From Rhodococcus jostii RHA1 (lineage in GTDB: Bacteria; Actinomycetota; Actinomycetes; Mycobacteriales; Mycobacteriaceae), in the NCBI RefSeq assembly GCF_000014565.1, contig NC_008268.1, positions 6,080,501 through 6,144,500 of the forward strand: a DNA stretch of 64,000 nt. The letters run 5' to 3'. Shown in pieces: positions 20,684-30,060 of the stretch. Within the stretch, counting starts at the first letter, position 1. Every line of letters starts with the position of its first letter. The position numbers and the translations under genes were made by a program. The notes under the pieces were generated by a model. The model had not been told where the DNA came from, searched no databases, and saw nothing but the letters and a program-made list of their open reading frames with translations.

Positions 20684-22401
20684 CCGAACTCAGCCGCGCA
20701 CGTTACGCCGAGCTGTTCGGTCCCACGACCGGTGACCGCATCCGGCTCGCCGACACCGACCTTCTGATCGAGATCACCGAGGACCGCAGCGGTGGGCCGG
20801 GGCTGGCCGGCGACGAGGCGGTGTTCGGTGGCGGAAAAGTGTTGCGCGAGTCCATGGGTCAGGGTCGCGCGACCCGCGCCGAGGGTGCCCCCGACACGGT
20901 GATCACCGGCGTGGTGGTCGTCGACCATTGGGGAATCATCAAAGCGGACGTCGGTATTCGGGACGGACGCATCGTCGCGCTCGGCAAGGCAGGCAACCCC
21001 GACACGATGTCGGGGGTCCACCCCGATCTGGTGGTGGGTCCGTCCACCGAGATCATCGCCGGGAACGGCAAGATCCTGACGGCAGGCGGTATCGACTGCC
21101 ACGTGCACTTCATCTGCCCGCAGATCATGGACGAGGCGCTGGGTGGCGGCATCACGACGATGATCGGCGGCGGCACCGGCCCCGCCGAGGGCAGCAAGGC
21201 CACCACCGTCACCCCTGGTTCGTGGCACACCGCCCGGATGCTGGAGGCACTCGACGGCTGGCCGATGAACATCGCGCTGCTCGGCAAGGGCAACACGGTC
21301 AGCTCCGAGTCGATGTGGGAGCAGTTGCGCGGCGGCGTCTCCGGGTTCAAGCTGCACGAGGACTGGGGTTCGACTCCGGCCGCCATCGACGCGTGCCTCA
21401 CCGTCGCGGACGCCGCAGGAGTGCAGGTGGCCCTCCACTCGGATACGTTGAACGAGGCCGGTTTCGTCGAGGATACTCTCGCGGCCATCGCCGGACGGGC
21501 GATCCACGCCTATCACACGGAGGGGGCGGGCGGCGGCCACGCGCCGGACATCATCACGGTGGCCGCGCACGCGAACGTTCTGCCGAGTTCGACCAATCCG
21601 ACCCGGCCACACACGGTCAACACACTCGACGAGCATCTCGACATGCTCATGGTGTGCCATCATCTGAGCCCGAAGATCCCGGAGGATCTGGCGTTCGCGG
21701 AGAGCCGCATCCGGCCCTCCACCATCGCGGCGGAGGATCTGCTCCACGACCTCGGCGCCATCTCCATGATCGGCAGCGACTCGCAGGCGATGGGACGCAT
21801 CGGCGAGGTCGTGTTGCGCACGTGGCAGACGGCGCACGTGATGAAACGCAGACGGGGATTCCTGGCCGGCGACAACGGCGCCGACAATCAGCGCGTCCAG
21901 CGGTACGTGGCGAAGTACACGATCTGCCCTGCCGTCGCGCACGGGTTGGAAGCCGAGATCGGATCGGTCGAGGTCGGCAAGCTTGCCGACCTGGTGCTGT
22001 GGGATCCGGCCTTCTTCGGCGTCCGGCCGCACGCGGTGATCAAGGGCGGGATGATCGCGTGGGCTGCGATGGGTGATGCCAACGCGTCCATACCGACTCC
22101 GCAACCGGTGCTTCCGCGTCCGATGTTCGGGGCGGCGCCCAAGGCTGCGGCCGCCACGTCCGTGCACTTCGTCGCTCCGCATGCCCTCGAGGACGGACTG
22201 GCCGATCGGCTGGACCTGAGCCGTCGACTGGTGCCGGTCGCGAACGTGCGGTCGCGGGGCAAGTCGGACATGCCCCGCAACGACGCGCAGCCGCGGATCG
22301 AGGTGGACCCGGACACGTTCACGGTCCGCATCGACGGCGACGTGTGGGAAGAGCAACCGGCGGCGGAACTGCCGATGGCCCAGCGATACTTCCTGTTCTG
22401 A
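20680..22401 (+). CDS. ureC: Urease alpha (catalytic) subunit
   Basis: 573 residues. Nickel-site features are visible: the HVHFI pair near residue 140, the carbamylated lysine K224 in GFKLHEDWG, the flap C326-H327 in MVCHHLS, and the SDSQAMGR motif with the Asp ligand. The alpha subunit holds the binickel centre. Its stop overlaps the ureF start by one base (TGATG). All catalytic residues appear intact, so an active urease is expected once nickel is inserted. Confidence 0.98.
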
Positions 22402-23033
22402 TGCGCCTCGCTCACCTGATGTCTCTCGCCGACTCGCGGCTGCCCACGGGCGGCCACGTGCATTCGGGCGGCATCGAGGAGGCCGTCGCCAGCGGTGTCG
22501 TCCGCGACGTCGCCACGATGGAGGCGTTCCTGCGTCGCCGGATACGGACCGCCGGGCTCGTCGGGGGATCGATCACCGCGGCGGTGTGCGCCGGCCGGCT
22601 CAACGCCGAACACGCCGACGCCGAGATGGATGCGCGCACCCCGTCCCCGGCGGCGCGGTCGTCGTCGCGGGCGCAGGGGAGAGGTCTGCTGCGGCTGGCC
22701 CGCACCACGTGGCCGGGGCACGACTGGTCGCCGCTGGGCACACGCCCGCACCTGCCCGTGGTGTCGGGGGTGGTCGGATCCGTCACCGCGGTCGAACCGC
22801 GGGAGGCGGCGCTGGTCGTCGTGTACACCACCATGACCGGGTCCGCGATCGCCGCGCAGCGTCTGCTCGCTCTCGATCCCGCGCAGGTCGCCGCGTGCAC
22901 GTTCGCACTGTCCGACCTGTGCGACGACGTCGCAGGCCGGTGCGTGACCGGACTGTCCAGCGTGTCCGACCCCTTCATGGATGTCGTCGCCGAGCGGCAC
23001 GTTCTGCGGAATCGCCCCCTGTTCGTGTCGTGA
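22401..23033 (+). CDS. ureF: Urease accessory protein UreF
   Basis: 210 residues beginning [20 protein letters not shown], with a conserved SRLPTGG motif (usually SFPxG) and the helical C-terminus ending near [12 protein letters not shown]. UreF joins UreD and UreG in the apo-urease activation complex and gates nickel delivery. The sequence is one of the more divergent urease accessory proteins, so the call rests largely on position. Translationally coupled to ureC; ureG follows after 34 bases with its own ribosome binding site. Confidence 0.9.
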   Translation: MRLAHLMSLADSRLPTGGHVHSGGIEEAVASGVVRDVATMEAFLRRRIRTAGLVGGSITAAVCAGRLNAEHADAEMDARTPSPAARSSSRAQGRGLLRLARTTWPGHDWSPLGTRPHLPVVSGVVGSVTAVEPREAALVVVYTTMTGSAIAAQRLLALDPAQVAACTFALSDLCDDVAGRCVTGLSSVSDPFMDVVAERHVLRNRPLFVS

Positions 23034-23067
23034 CACTCAGCTGTATCCCAGTAAGGAGAGATCAACC

Positions 23068-23757
23068 ATGCCACCGCATTTCATCGATGGTGAACCCCAC
23101 GACCACCAGCACGACCGTCCCCGGCGGGTCCGGGTGGCGGGGGAGCCGGTCCGGATCGGGATCGGTGGGCCCGTCGGATCGGGCAAGACGGCGCTCGTCG
23201 CCGCGCTGTGCAGGCAACTGCGCGAGGAGTTGTCGCTGGCCGTGCTCACCAATGACATCTACACCACCGAGGACGCGGACTTCCTGCGACGCCACGCCGT
23301 GCTGCCGGACGAGCGGATCGCCGCCGTGCAGACCGGTGGGTGCCCCCACACGGCGATCCGCGACGACATCACCGCCAACCTCGACGCCATCGACGACCTG
23401 ATCGCGGCCAACCCCCCGCTCGATCTGATCCTGGTGGAGTCCGGTGGCGACAACCTCACCGCGACGTTCTCCTCGGGCCTGATCGACGTGCAGATCTTCG
23501 TCGTCGACGTCGCGGGTGGTGACAAGGTTCCCCGCAAGGGTGGCCCCGGTGTGACGTTCTCGGATCTCCTCGTCATCAACAAGACCGACCTCGCACCCAT
23601 GGTCGGAGCCGATCTCGGGGTGATGCGCCGTGACGCCGAGCGGGTCCGCGAGGGACGGCCCACGGCGTTGATCTCGTTGACGGAGGACCCGTCGTCCGGA
23701 CCGGCTCTGGAGTGGGTGCGCGAGCAGGTGCGCACCCTCGCCGACGTGCACCAGTAG
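23068..23757 (+). CDS. ureG: Urease accessory GTPase UreG
   Basis: 229 residues. SIMIBI-class GTPase with P-loop [12 protein letters not shown] (about residues 33-44), the metal-binding CPH motif in [25 protein letters not shown], and NKTDLA for guanine. An N-terminal His-rich stretch (HDHQHD) could bind nickel, which may compensate for the absence of ureE. ATG 23068 follows AAGGAGAG. The stop overlaps the ureD GTG start by one base. Confidence 0.97.
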   Translation: MPPHFIDGEPHDHQHDRPRRVRVAGEPVRIGIGGPVGSGKTALVAALCRQLREELSLAVLTNDIYTTEDADFLRRHAVLPDERIAAVQTGGCPHTAIRDDITANLDAIDDLIAANPPLDLILVESGGDNLTATFSSGLIDVQIFVVDVAGGDKVPRKGGPGVTFSDLLVINKTDLAPMVGADLGVMRRDAERVREGRPTALISLTEDPSSGPALEWVREQVRTLADVHQ

Positions 23758-24410
23758 TGCGCACCGAACTGACGATCGTCGCGTCCCCCGACCGCAGTCC
23801 GCGGATCTCCGCGGTCGGGGGACTGGCGGCGCGGATCACCGGCCGCGACACGGTCCACGTGATCGGCACCGCCGCGACCCCGCTCGGCGGCGATCACTGG
23901 GAGATCACCGTCCGGGTCCTGCCGGGTGCCCGGCTGACGCTGCGCAGCGTCGCCGCGTCGCTTGCCTTGCCCGGCCGGGGTCGTGTGCTGTCCACTGCGC
24001 AGTGGTCGGTGGAGGTCGCGGACGACGCCGTGCTCGACTGCGCGCTCGAACCCACGGTGATCGCGGGCGGCGCGGAGCATCGCGTCGAGACGACGGTGTC
24101 CCTCACCGAGTCGTCGACGTTGCTGCTGCGTGAGCGGGTGCAGATCGGCCGGGCGGGGGAGAGCGCGGGACGCTGGGTCGGGGTCACCAACGCCGACCTC
24201 GGCGCCCTGCCGTTGCTCCGTCACCAGCTGGAACTCGGCGTCGGCACCGTTTCGCACGACGTTCTGGACGGCCCCGCGGCCGTCACGAGTGAACTGCGGT
24301 ACCCGGACGACCGGGTCGCGGACGTCACCGGTGACATCCGGTCGGCGCGGACCCGTCTGCCCCTCGCCCGCGGCGGCAGCCTCACCACCCGGCTCGGCCC
24401 GCGCCTGTGA
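23757..24410 (+). CDS. ureD: Urease accessory protein UreD
   Basis: 217 residues from GTG 23757, overlapping the ureG stop by one base. Short UreD/UreH variant as in mycobacteria, recognised from the central pattern PGARLTLRSVAASLALPGRG and TVIAGGAEHRVETTVSL. UreD is the scaffold that binds the urease apoprotein. It closes the urease operon; no ureE is present in the window. Confidence 0.88.
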   Translation: MRTELTIVASPDRSPRISAVGGLAARITGRDTVHVIGTAATPLGGDHWEITVRVLPGARLTLRSVAASLALPGRGRVLSTAQWSVEVADDAVLDCALEPTVIAGGAEHRVETTVSLTESSTLLLRERVQIGRAGESAGRWVGVTNADLGALPLLRHQLELGVGTVSHDVLDGPAAVTSELRYPDDRVADVTGDIRSARTRLPLARGGSLTTRLGPRL

Positions 24411-24482
24411 CGCGGTGAGCGGCAAAGTGCGTGATGGTGCGCATTTCCGCACCCGTACCGGGAGCGCCTAAGCTCTACCCTT

Positions 24483-25418
24483 GTGCTTTCCGTCGTTCCT
24501 CGCCCCGTCGTAGTCAGGGCCCCGTCCAAGGTCAATCTGCATCTGGCCGTCGGGGACTTGCGTGACGACGGCTATCACGAGCTGAACACGGTGTTCCAGG
24601 CGCTCTCGCTCAGCGACACGGTGTCGGTGGCCCCCGCGGAGACGCTGTCGGTGACGGTCCGCGGTGAGGACGCCCGCGTCGTGCCGACCGACAGCAGCAA
24701 CCTCGTGTGGCAGGCCGCCGAGATGCTCGCGGCCGAGTCGGGGCGGCGCCCGGACGTCGAGATCGCCATCGACAAGGGCATCCCGGTGGCCGGGGGCATG
24801 GCCGGCGGCAGCGCGGACGCCGCGGCGACGCTGGTCGGGCTGAACGCGCTGTGGCAACTCGACCTGTCGCGGGAGGAACTCGACGGGTTCGCCGCGAAGC
24901 TCGGCAGCGACGTTCCGTTCTCCCTCCACGGTGGCACCGCGGTCGGCACGGGACGCGGCGAGCGACTTCTGCCGGTGCTCTCCCGCAGCACGTTCCACTG
25001 GGTGCTCGCGCTCGCGAAGGTCGGCTTGAGCACACCGACCGTGTTCCGGGAGCTGGACCGGTTGCGTGCCGACGGGAATCCGCCGCGACTCGGCGGACCC
25101 GAAGACCTGATGCACGCGCTAACGACGGGCGACGCCGCGACGCTGGCCCCGTTGCTGGGCAACGATTTGCAGTCGGCCGCGCTGTCGCTGAATCCGGGCC
25201 TGCGGCGGACGCTGCGAGCCGGGGTCGCGGCGGGCGCACTGGCCGGAATCGTCTCCGGGTCCGGTCCGACCTGTGCCTTTCTTTGTGCTGAAGCGGATGC
25301 CGCGGTCCGGGTCAGCGCAGAACTCGCAGGTGCGGGGGTGTGTCGCACGGTGCGGGTCGCCAGCGGACCCGTACCGGGCGCCCGAATAATCAACGACGCG
25401 GCGGAGGGATCGCACTGA
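24483..25418 (+). CDS. ispE: 4-diphosphocytidyl-2-C-methyl-D-erythritol kinase
   Basis: 311 residues from GTG 24483. GHMP kinase of the MEP isoprenoid pathway; phosphorylates CDP-ME. Motif 1 [13 protein letters not shown], the ATP-binding [17 protein letters not shown] (about residues 100-116) and the C-terminal [13 protein letters not shown] are intact. Orthologue of Rv1011. In mycobacteria it follows ksgA directly; here about nine kilobases of accessory genes separate them. Its stop overlaps the start of the ABC-F gene by one base. Confidence 0.96.
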   Translation: MLSVVPRPVVVRAPSKVNLHLAVGDLRDDGYHELNTVFQALSLSDTVSVAPAETLSVTVRGEDARVVPTDSSNLVWQAAEMLAAESGRRPDVEIAIDKGIPVAGGMAGGSADAAATLVGLNALWQLDLSREELDGFAAKLGSDVPFSLHGGTAVGTGRGERLLPVLSRSTFHWVLALAKVGLSTPTVFRELDRLRADGNPPRLGGPEDLMHALTTGDAATLAPLLGNDLQSAALSLNPGLRRTLRAGVAAGALAGIVSGSGPTCAFLCAEADAAVRVSAELAGAGVCRTVRVASGPVPGARIINDAAEGSH

Positions 25419-27202
25419 TGGCGAATCTGATCAATCTCGAGCAGGTATCGAAGTCCTTCGGCATCAAGCCGCTGCTCGATTCGGTATCGCTCGGAGTACA
25501 GGAAGGCGAACGCATCGGCGTCGTCGGCCTCAACGGTGGTGGCAAGACCACCTTGCTCGAGGTGCTGGCCGGCGTGGAGGCGCCCGATTCCGGGCGTGTC
25601 AGCCGGGTCGGCGGCCTGCGCATGGCGGTCGTGACCCAGCGTGGCGTACTGCCGCCTGGCTCGAGCGTCGGCGACGTGGTGCTCGGACCGCTCGGGGTGG
25701 CCGACCACGAGTGGGCGGGCGACGCCCGCATCCGGTCGATCCTGGCCGGCATCGGCATCGACAACCTGGGGCTCGAGGTGTCGGTCGACGGGCTGTCCGG
25801 TGGTGAGCGGCGACGCGTCGCACTGGCCGCCGCGCTCGTCCAGGACCTCGACCTGCTGGTGCTCGACGAGCCGACCAACCACCTCGACGTCGAAGGTGTG
25901 CAGTGGCTGGCGGAACATCTCGTCGGCCGTCGCAGCGCGCTGGTGGTCGTGACCCACGACCGGTGGTTCCTCGACACCGTAGCCAACCGCACGTGGGAAG
26001 TGGTGGGCGGCAAGGTCGAAAGCTACGAGGGCGGATACAACGACTGGATCTTCGCCCGCGCGGAGCGTTCCCGGCAGGCCGACGCGTCCGAGGAACGTCG
26101 CCGCAACCTCGCCCGCAAGGAACTGGCCTGGCTGCGGCGCGGTGCACCCGCCCGCACGTCCAAGCCCAAGTACCGGATCGAGGCCGCCGAGGCGTTGATC
26201 GCGGACGTCCCACCGCCCCGCGACAACGTCGCGCTGGCGTCGTTCGCGCAGCGCCGGCTCGGCAAGGTCGTCATCGAACTCGAGGATGCGCGCCTGGAGA
26301 CGCCGGACGGCCGGGTGCTCGTCGACGACCTCACGTGGCGGTTGGCGCCGGGGGAGCGGGTCGGCCTGGTCGGCGTCAACGGCTCCGGCAAGACGACCCT
26401 CCTGCGCACGCTCGCCGGGGAGATCTCGCCGGCGTCGGGCAAGCGCATCCAGGGACAGACGGTGCACATCGGCTGGCTTCGTCAGGAACTCGACGATCTG
26501 CCGACGAACATGCGGGTGCTCGAAGCAGTCAAGGACGTCGCCGAGCGGATCACGTTGGGCGACAAGGAGGTGTCGGCCGGGCAGCTCGCCGAACGGCTGG
26601 GCTTCACGCCGGCGCGGCAGCGGACACCGGTCGGTGACCTGTCCGGTGGCGAGCGTCGCCGGCTGCAGCTGACCCGTGTGCTGATGTCGGAGCCGAACGT
26701 ACTGCTGCTCGACGAGCCGACCAACGACCTCGACATCGACACGCTGCAGCAACTCGAGGACATCCTCGACGGCTGGGCGGGCACGATGGTCGTCATCAGC
26801 CACGACCGGTACCTGATCGAACGCATCTGTGACTCCACGTGGGCGTTGTTCGGCGACGGTAAGCTGACCAACCTGCCTGGTGGGATCGAGGACTACCTGC
26901 GTCGCCGGGCGAAGATGGTCGACACCGGTGCGCCGTCGGTGGCGTCGACGGCAACCGGTGCGTCGGCCCCCAAGCAGGTGCGGGACGGGGCCGCCGAACG
27001 CGCCGCGCGCAAGGAATTGTCGCGTCTCGAGCGGGCCGTGGCGAAGCTGGACGACCGGGAACGGAAGCTGCACGAGAAGCTGGCGGAGGCGGCCACCGAT
27101 CCGGACAAGCTGCAGAAGCTCGACACCGAACTCAGGCAGGTCGTCGCGGAGAAGGAAGCCACCGAGGAACAGTGGATGGCGCTGGCCGCCGAACTGGATT
27201 AG
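25418..27202 (+). CDS. ABC-F ATPase (Uup/EttA-like)
   Basis: 594 residues with two ABC domains and no membrane segments. Domain 1: Walker A GLNGGGKTT, signature LSGGERRRVALAAAL, DEPTNHLD. Domain 2: Walker A GVNGSGKTTLLRTLAG, signature LSGGERRRLQLTRVLM, DEPTNDLD. A linker rich in Arg and Lys joins them, and the C-terminus (from about residue 525) is a charged coiled coil as in Uup. ABC-F proteins act on ribosomes or, for Uup, in ribosome assembly/DNA-related roles, rather than in transport. Coupled to ispE by a one-base overlap. An antibiotic-resistance role is not indicated by the sequence. Confidence 0.93.
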   Translation: MANLINLEQVSKSFGIKPLLDSVSLGVQEGERIGVVGLNGGGKTTLLEVLAGVEAPDSGRVSRVGGLRMAVVTQRGVLPPGSSVGDVVLGPLGVADHEWAGDARIRSILAGIGIDNLGLEVSVDGLSGGERRRVALAAALVQDLDLLVLDEPTNHLDVEGVQWLAEHLVGRRSALVVVTHDRWFLDTVANRTWEVVGGKVESYEGGYNDWIFARAERSRQADASEERRRNLARKELAWLRRGAPARTSKPKYRIEAAEALIADVPPPRDNVALASFAQRRLGKVVIELEDARLETPDGRVLVDDLTWRLAPGERVGLVGVNGSGKTTLLRTLAGEISPASGKRIQGQTVHIGWLRQELDDLPTNMRVLEAVKDVAERITLGDKEVSAGQLAERLGFTPARQRTPVGDLSGGERRRLQLTRVLMSEPNVLLLDEPTNDLDIDTLQQLEDILDGWAGTMVVISHDRYLIERICDSTWALFGDGKLTNLPGGIEDYLRRRAKMVDTGAPSVASTATGASAPKQVRDGAAERAARKELSRLERAVAKLDDRERKLHEKLAEAATDPDKLQKLDTELRQVVAEKEATEEQWMALAAELD

Positions 27203-27215
27203 CGTCCCCGGCCGG

Positions 27216-28712
27216 TCAGAACCGCAGCGACAGGATGCCGTCGCGGTCCGTGACGTCAACGGACCGCCCGATCACCGACCGCGCCGGGGTCTGCGCGAAC
27301 GCGGACAGTGCGAGCGCCTCCTCGGAGCCGGTGTGTCCGGCCAGGCGCCGGCCGTCGGGGGTGTGCGCGACGACGAAGCCGGTCGCGGGGGCGCCGTCCC
27401 GCCCGTGCTCCACCGTGGATGTGACGATGTCGGCTCGTCCTTCGTAGCTGGTGACGAGTTCCGGCGCCTCCGACGCGAGCTGCACCGGCTCCGGATCGCC
27501 GACGTATCCACCCGGGTGCGGGGCGCCTGCCAGCAACACGACGTGCTGGTACGTCAGATAGCCGCCGTTGCCGTGGACCAGGGCCGGTCCCGCGCCTTCC
27601 CGAAGTCGGCGGGTGACCTCGGCGATCGAGTGCAGGGTGTAGCTGTTGAGGGGACCGCCGAAGAACGAGTGGCCGCCCGTCACGCTCGGCACGATGCTTT
27701 CGGGCAGGCCGAGCGTGCGGGTGAGTAGCTTCGGTACCACCGGGAAGCAGCTGTACGCGTCGACGATGTCGAGTGCCGAGGCGTCGATCGATGCCCGCGA
27801 CAGTGCCCGGTGCACCGCGTTCGTCATCGCCGCGGACGTGCCGAAACCGTTGCGGCTCAGTACGTCCACGGGGTCGGCGGCTCCCGCGCCGCCCCACAGG
27901 TACACCGTGCGCTCCTCCGGAACGCCGTGGTCCCGCGCGACGGCCAGCGAGCACACCAGCACCGCGGCGGCCTGATCGACGAACGGCATGGCGTTGAGCA
28001 TCAACGGGTACGGCTCGCACACCATCCGGTTGCCCGGACCCACCGTGGCGATCTCCTGAACGGAGTACACCTCTGACGTCCACGACGCCGGGTTCTTCGC
28101 CGCCAGTTCGGAGAACGCCGAATACATCCGGGCCGACTCGGCCAGCGACTGATCGGGTCCCACACCCGACTCGTGCGCCACCCGGTTCTCGAACAACGGG
28201 TACACCCGGGTCGGAACGATCAGGCCGGCGCGCTGCATCGCGGGACTCCCGAGATCCGCCGGGTCGAACGCGGGGGGACCGCCCGGCGCCGACGCCCAGC
28301 CCAGTGACGCGGGATCGGTGCCCGACTTCCGGAGCGCCGTCATGGTCGCCTGCGCCTCGCCTCCGACGAGGAGCGCCGCCGACGACCGGCCCGCGGCGAT
28401 GTCGTCGCCGATGCGGTCGAGGAACGCCGCGGGCCAGTGGCCGCCGATCGGGGACGTGCTCGATCGTGGTGACGGCAGATTCAACCGGGCGGCCAGCAGT
28501 CCGGGGAGGTCGTCGTACGACCAGCTGACGGTCTTCACCGCATGGATAGCGTCGATCCGGGAGCCCAGGGTCGCGGAGCCGCTGTCGGCGAGAGCGGCAC
28601 GCGCGGCGTCGGTGATCAGGTCGAGCGGTTCACGCGGGGCTGCCGGATCGCCTGCTCGGCCGGAGCGGATGTCGCCGACTCCGACGATCACCGGTATGCG
28701 GGTCGGATCCAT
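27216..28712 (-). CDS. Thiolase-like protein (TLP1-type)
   Basis: 498 residues with a thiolase fold (N-terminal RIPVIVGVGDIRSG; GGEAQATM; C-terminal DAYSCFPVVPKLL and TGGHSFFGGPLN). The first-domain nucleophilic cysteine expected in true thiolases is not evident near the GGEAQATM strand. A C-terminal extension of about 80 residues (YEGRADIVTSTVEHGR onward) resembles the extra OB-like domain of mycobacterial thiolase-like protein type 1. Those proteins bind CoA but lack normal thiolase activity. Convergent with the ABC-F gene. Start ATG 28712; the ribosome binding site is GAGAGGGGAATCC. Confidence 0.85.
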   Translation of the reverse strand: MDPTRIPVIVGVGDIRSGRAGDPAAPREPLDLITDAARAALADSGSATLGSRIDAIHAVKTVSWSYDDLPGLLAARLNLPSPRSSTSPIGGHWPAAFLDRIGDDIAAGRSSAALLVGGEAQATMTALRKSGTDPASLGWASAPGGPPAFDPADLGSPAMQRAGLIVPTRVYPLFENRVAHESGVGPDQSLAESARMYSAFSELAAKNPASWTSEVYSVQEIATVGPGNRMVCEPYPLMLNAMPFVDQAAAVLVCSLAVARDHGVPEERTVYLWGGAGAADPVDVLSRNGFGTSAAMTNAVHRALSRASIDASALDIVDAYSCFPVVPKLLTRTLGLPESIVPSVTGGHSFFGGPLNSYTLHSIAEVTRRLREGAGPALVHGNGGYLTYQHVVLLAGAPHPGGYVGDPEPVQLASEAPELVTSYEGRADIVTSTVEHGRDGAPATGFVVAHTPDGRRLAGHTGSEEALALSAFAQTPARSVIGRSVDVTDRDGILSLRF

Positions 28713-28899
28713 GGATTCCCCTCTCGCGTGACCACATCAGCGTCACCATAGCGCCGGACGAGATACCTGTGGATCCGGGGTCACAGCAATCCTGACCAGA
28801 TTCCGAAAGATTTTGTGTAGCAGCCGAATTGGAATGCCGATGCTCGGGGGTGCGAAATCTTCGGGCCCGCGGAGCCCGGCGGTCCCGGGCCTCGTCAGG

Positions 28900-28918
28900 T
28901 GAGGGTAGCCTAAGGCAG
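28900..28918. promoter_or_regulatory. Weak IdeR/DtxR-like iron box
   Basis: TGAGGGTAGCCTAAGGCAG matches the 19-base IdeR consensus TTAGGTTAGSCTAACCTAA at about 13 positions, with the left half and centre best. It lies in the 384-base region between the thiolase-like gene and the divergent SnoaL-like gene. Confidence 0.35.
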
Positions 28919-28973
28919 TGTGACTGGTGTGCGGGTGCGCAGGCCATGCAGTCATTTCGTAACCGTTTCGTGT

Positions 28974-29006
28974 CCCGGATCACGGCCTGAATATGCATGA
29001 TCCGGG
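28974..29006 (+). other. Hairpin in the leader of the SnoaL-like gene
   Basis: CCCGGATCA (28974-28982) and TGATCCGGG (28998-29006) form a perfect 9-base-pair stem with a 15-base loop, followed by CAAAACGGGGG. It may be a leader structure or part of the promoter region. Confidence 0.45.
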
Positions 29007-29031
29007 CAAAACGGGGGAAACCAAGGCGAAC

Positions 29032-29057
29032 CTGCAGATTATCCGACTAATCTGCAG
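29032..29057 (+). promoter_or_regulatory. 26-base perfect inverted-repeat operator
   Basis: CTGCAGATTA (29032-29041) and TAATCTGCAG (29048-29057) with a 6-base spacer. It ends 39 bases before the SnoaL-like start codon. The size fits a TetR/LysR-class dimer site. No regulator gene is adjacent. Confidence 0.65.
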
Positions 29058-29096
29058 TCCAGGGCTTGCATGTTCGCTGCACAGGAGGCGGGGGTC

Positions 29097-29573
29097 ATGG
29101 ATCTCGAAGCAATCAAACAGATCGAGCAGCTCAAGCACCGTTACTCACGTGCTCTCGACACGAAGTCGTGGGTGGAGTTCGCCGACACGATGGTCCCGGA
29201 CGTCACGGCGACGTACAGCGAATACCTCACGTTCGATTCCCGTGACTCGTTCGTGTCCTTCCTCGAGAACACTCTCGGGACCCACGTCATCACCGAGCAT
29301 CAGTGCGGCCAACCCGAGATCACCGTCACCGGTGACACCGCGGTAGGGGTGTGGTTTCTCGCGGACACCACGCTGATTCCCGAGGACGGCATGCTGCTGC
29401 GCGGGTCTGCCTATTATCACGATCGTTATCTTCGGTGCCCCGACGGCAACTGGCGGATCACGCACACCGGCTACGAACGCACCTGGGAATCGGTTGCGGC
29501 GCTCTCCGACTTCCCGAGCTTCCGGCTCACCTCCAACAAGTGGGCGATGTTGCAACCTCCGGCGTCAGCCTGA
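29097..29573 (+). CDS. SnoaL-like (NTF2-fold) protein
   Basis: 158 residues with the SnoaL_4-type beginning AIKQIEQLKHRYSRALDTKS and the cone-shaped NTF2 fold pattern (TVTGDTAVGVWFLADTTLIP, then YYHDRYLRCPDGNWRITHTGY). Members include dehydratases, isomerases and ring-hydroxylating dioxygenase-like small proteins, so activity cannot be assigned. ATG 29097 follows AGGAGGCGGGGG. Preceded by a 26-base operator, so expression is probably inducible. A VOC protein and a PNPOx-like oxidase follow on the same strand with short gaps. Confidence 0.85.
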   Translation: MDLEAIKQIEQLKHRYSRALDTKSWVEFADTMVPDVTATYSEYLTFDSRDSFVSFLENTLGTHVITEHQCGQPEITVTGDTAVGVWFLADTTLIPEDGMLLRGSAYYHDRYLRCPDGNWRITHTGYERTWESVAALSDFPSFRLTSNKWAMLQPPASA

Positions 29574-29619
29574 GGGAGCACACTGGGACTCGACGCACCG
29601 CGGACACTGGGAGGTGACG

Positions 29620-30033
29620 ATGGCTCCGGACGTCCCTGTTCCCGGCGCGCTGCCGTACCTGACCGTGCGGCGGGGTGTCGAGGCGATCGAGTGGTATTCC
29701 AAGGTATTCGGCGCCGAGGTGGTGGGTGAGCCGATCGTCATGGACGACGGCCGGGTCGGTCATGCGGAACTGCGGTTGCCGACCGGCATGATCTATCTCG
29801 CCGAGGAATTCCCCGAGATGGGCCTGACCGCGCCGGAATCCGGTTCGACGTCGGTGAGTCTGATGTTGTCCGTCGATGACCCCGATGCCGTCCTGGTGGG
29901 TGCCCGCGACGCCGGCGGCACGGTGGAGCGGTGGATCTCGGAGGGGCACGGACACCGCAACGCGACACTCATCGATCCGTTCGGCCACCGTTGGATGCTG
30001 GTGGGGCCGACCGATCCGGCCGCGTCGGCCTGA
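29620..30033 (+). CDS. VOC superfamily (glyoxalase/PhnB-like) protein
   Basis: 137 residues, two beta-alpha-beta-beta-beta modules (LTVRRGVEAIEWYSKVFGAE and SVSLMLSVDDPDAVLVGARD, then HRNATLIDPFGHRWMLVGP). PhnB-like VOC proteins without clear catalytic assignment. ATG 29620 follows GGGAGG; GTG 29614 is also in frame. It lies 46 bases after the SnoaL-like gene and could be co-transcribed. Confidence 0.88.
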   Translation: MAPDVPVPGALPYLTVRRGVEAIEWYSKVFGAEVVGEPIVMDDGRVGHAELRLPTGMIYLAEEFPEMGLTAPESGSTSVSLMLSVDDPDAVLVGARDAGGTVERWISEGHGHRNATLIDPFGHRWMLVGPTDPAASA

Positions 30034-30060
30034 GGGTCCGGGCGCAGCTACTGTCGGCGC

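Noticed and set aside
20506..22356. 616-codon minus frame opposite ureB/ureC
   Set aside because: Antisense shadow; urease subunits are unambiguous on +.
25418..27202. ABC-F protein as an antibiotic resistance determinant
   Set aside because: Architecture with a Uup-like C-terminal coiled coil and coupling to ispE fit a housekeeping role; nothing indicates a resistance-type interdomain loop.
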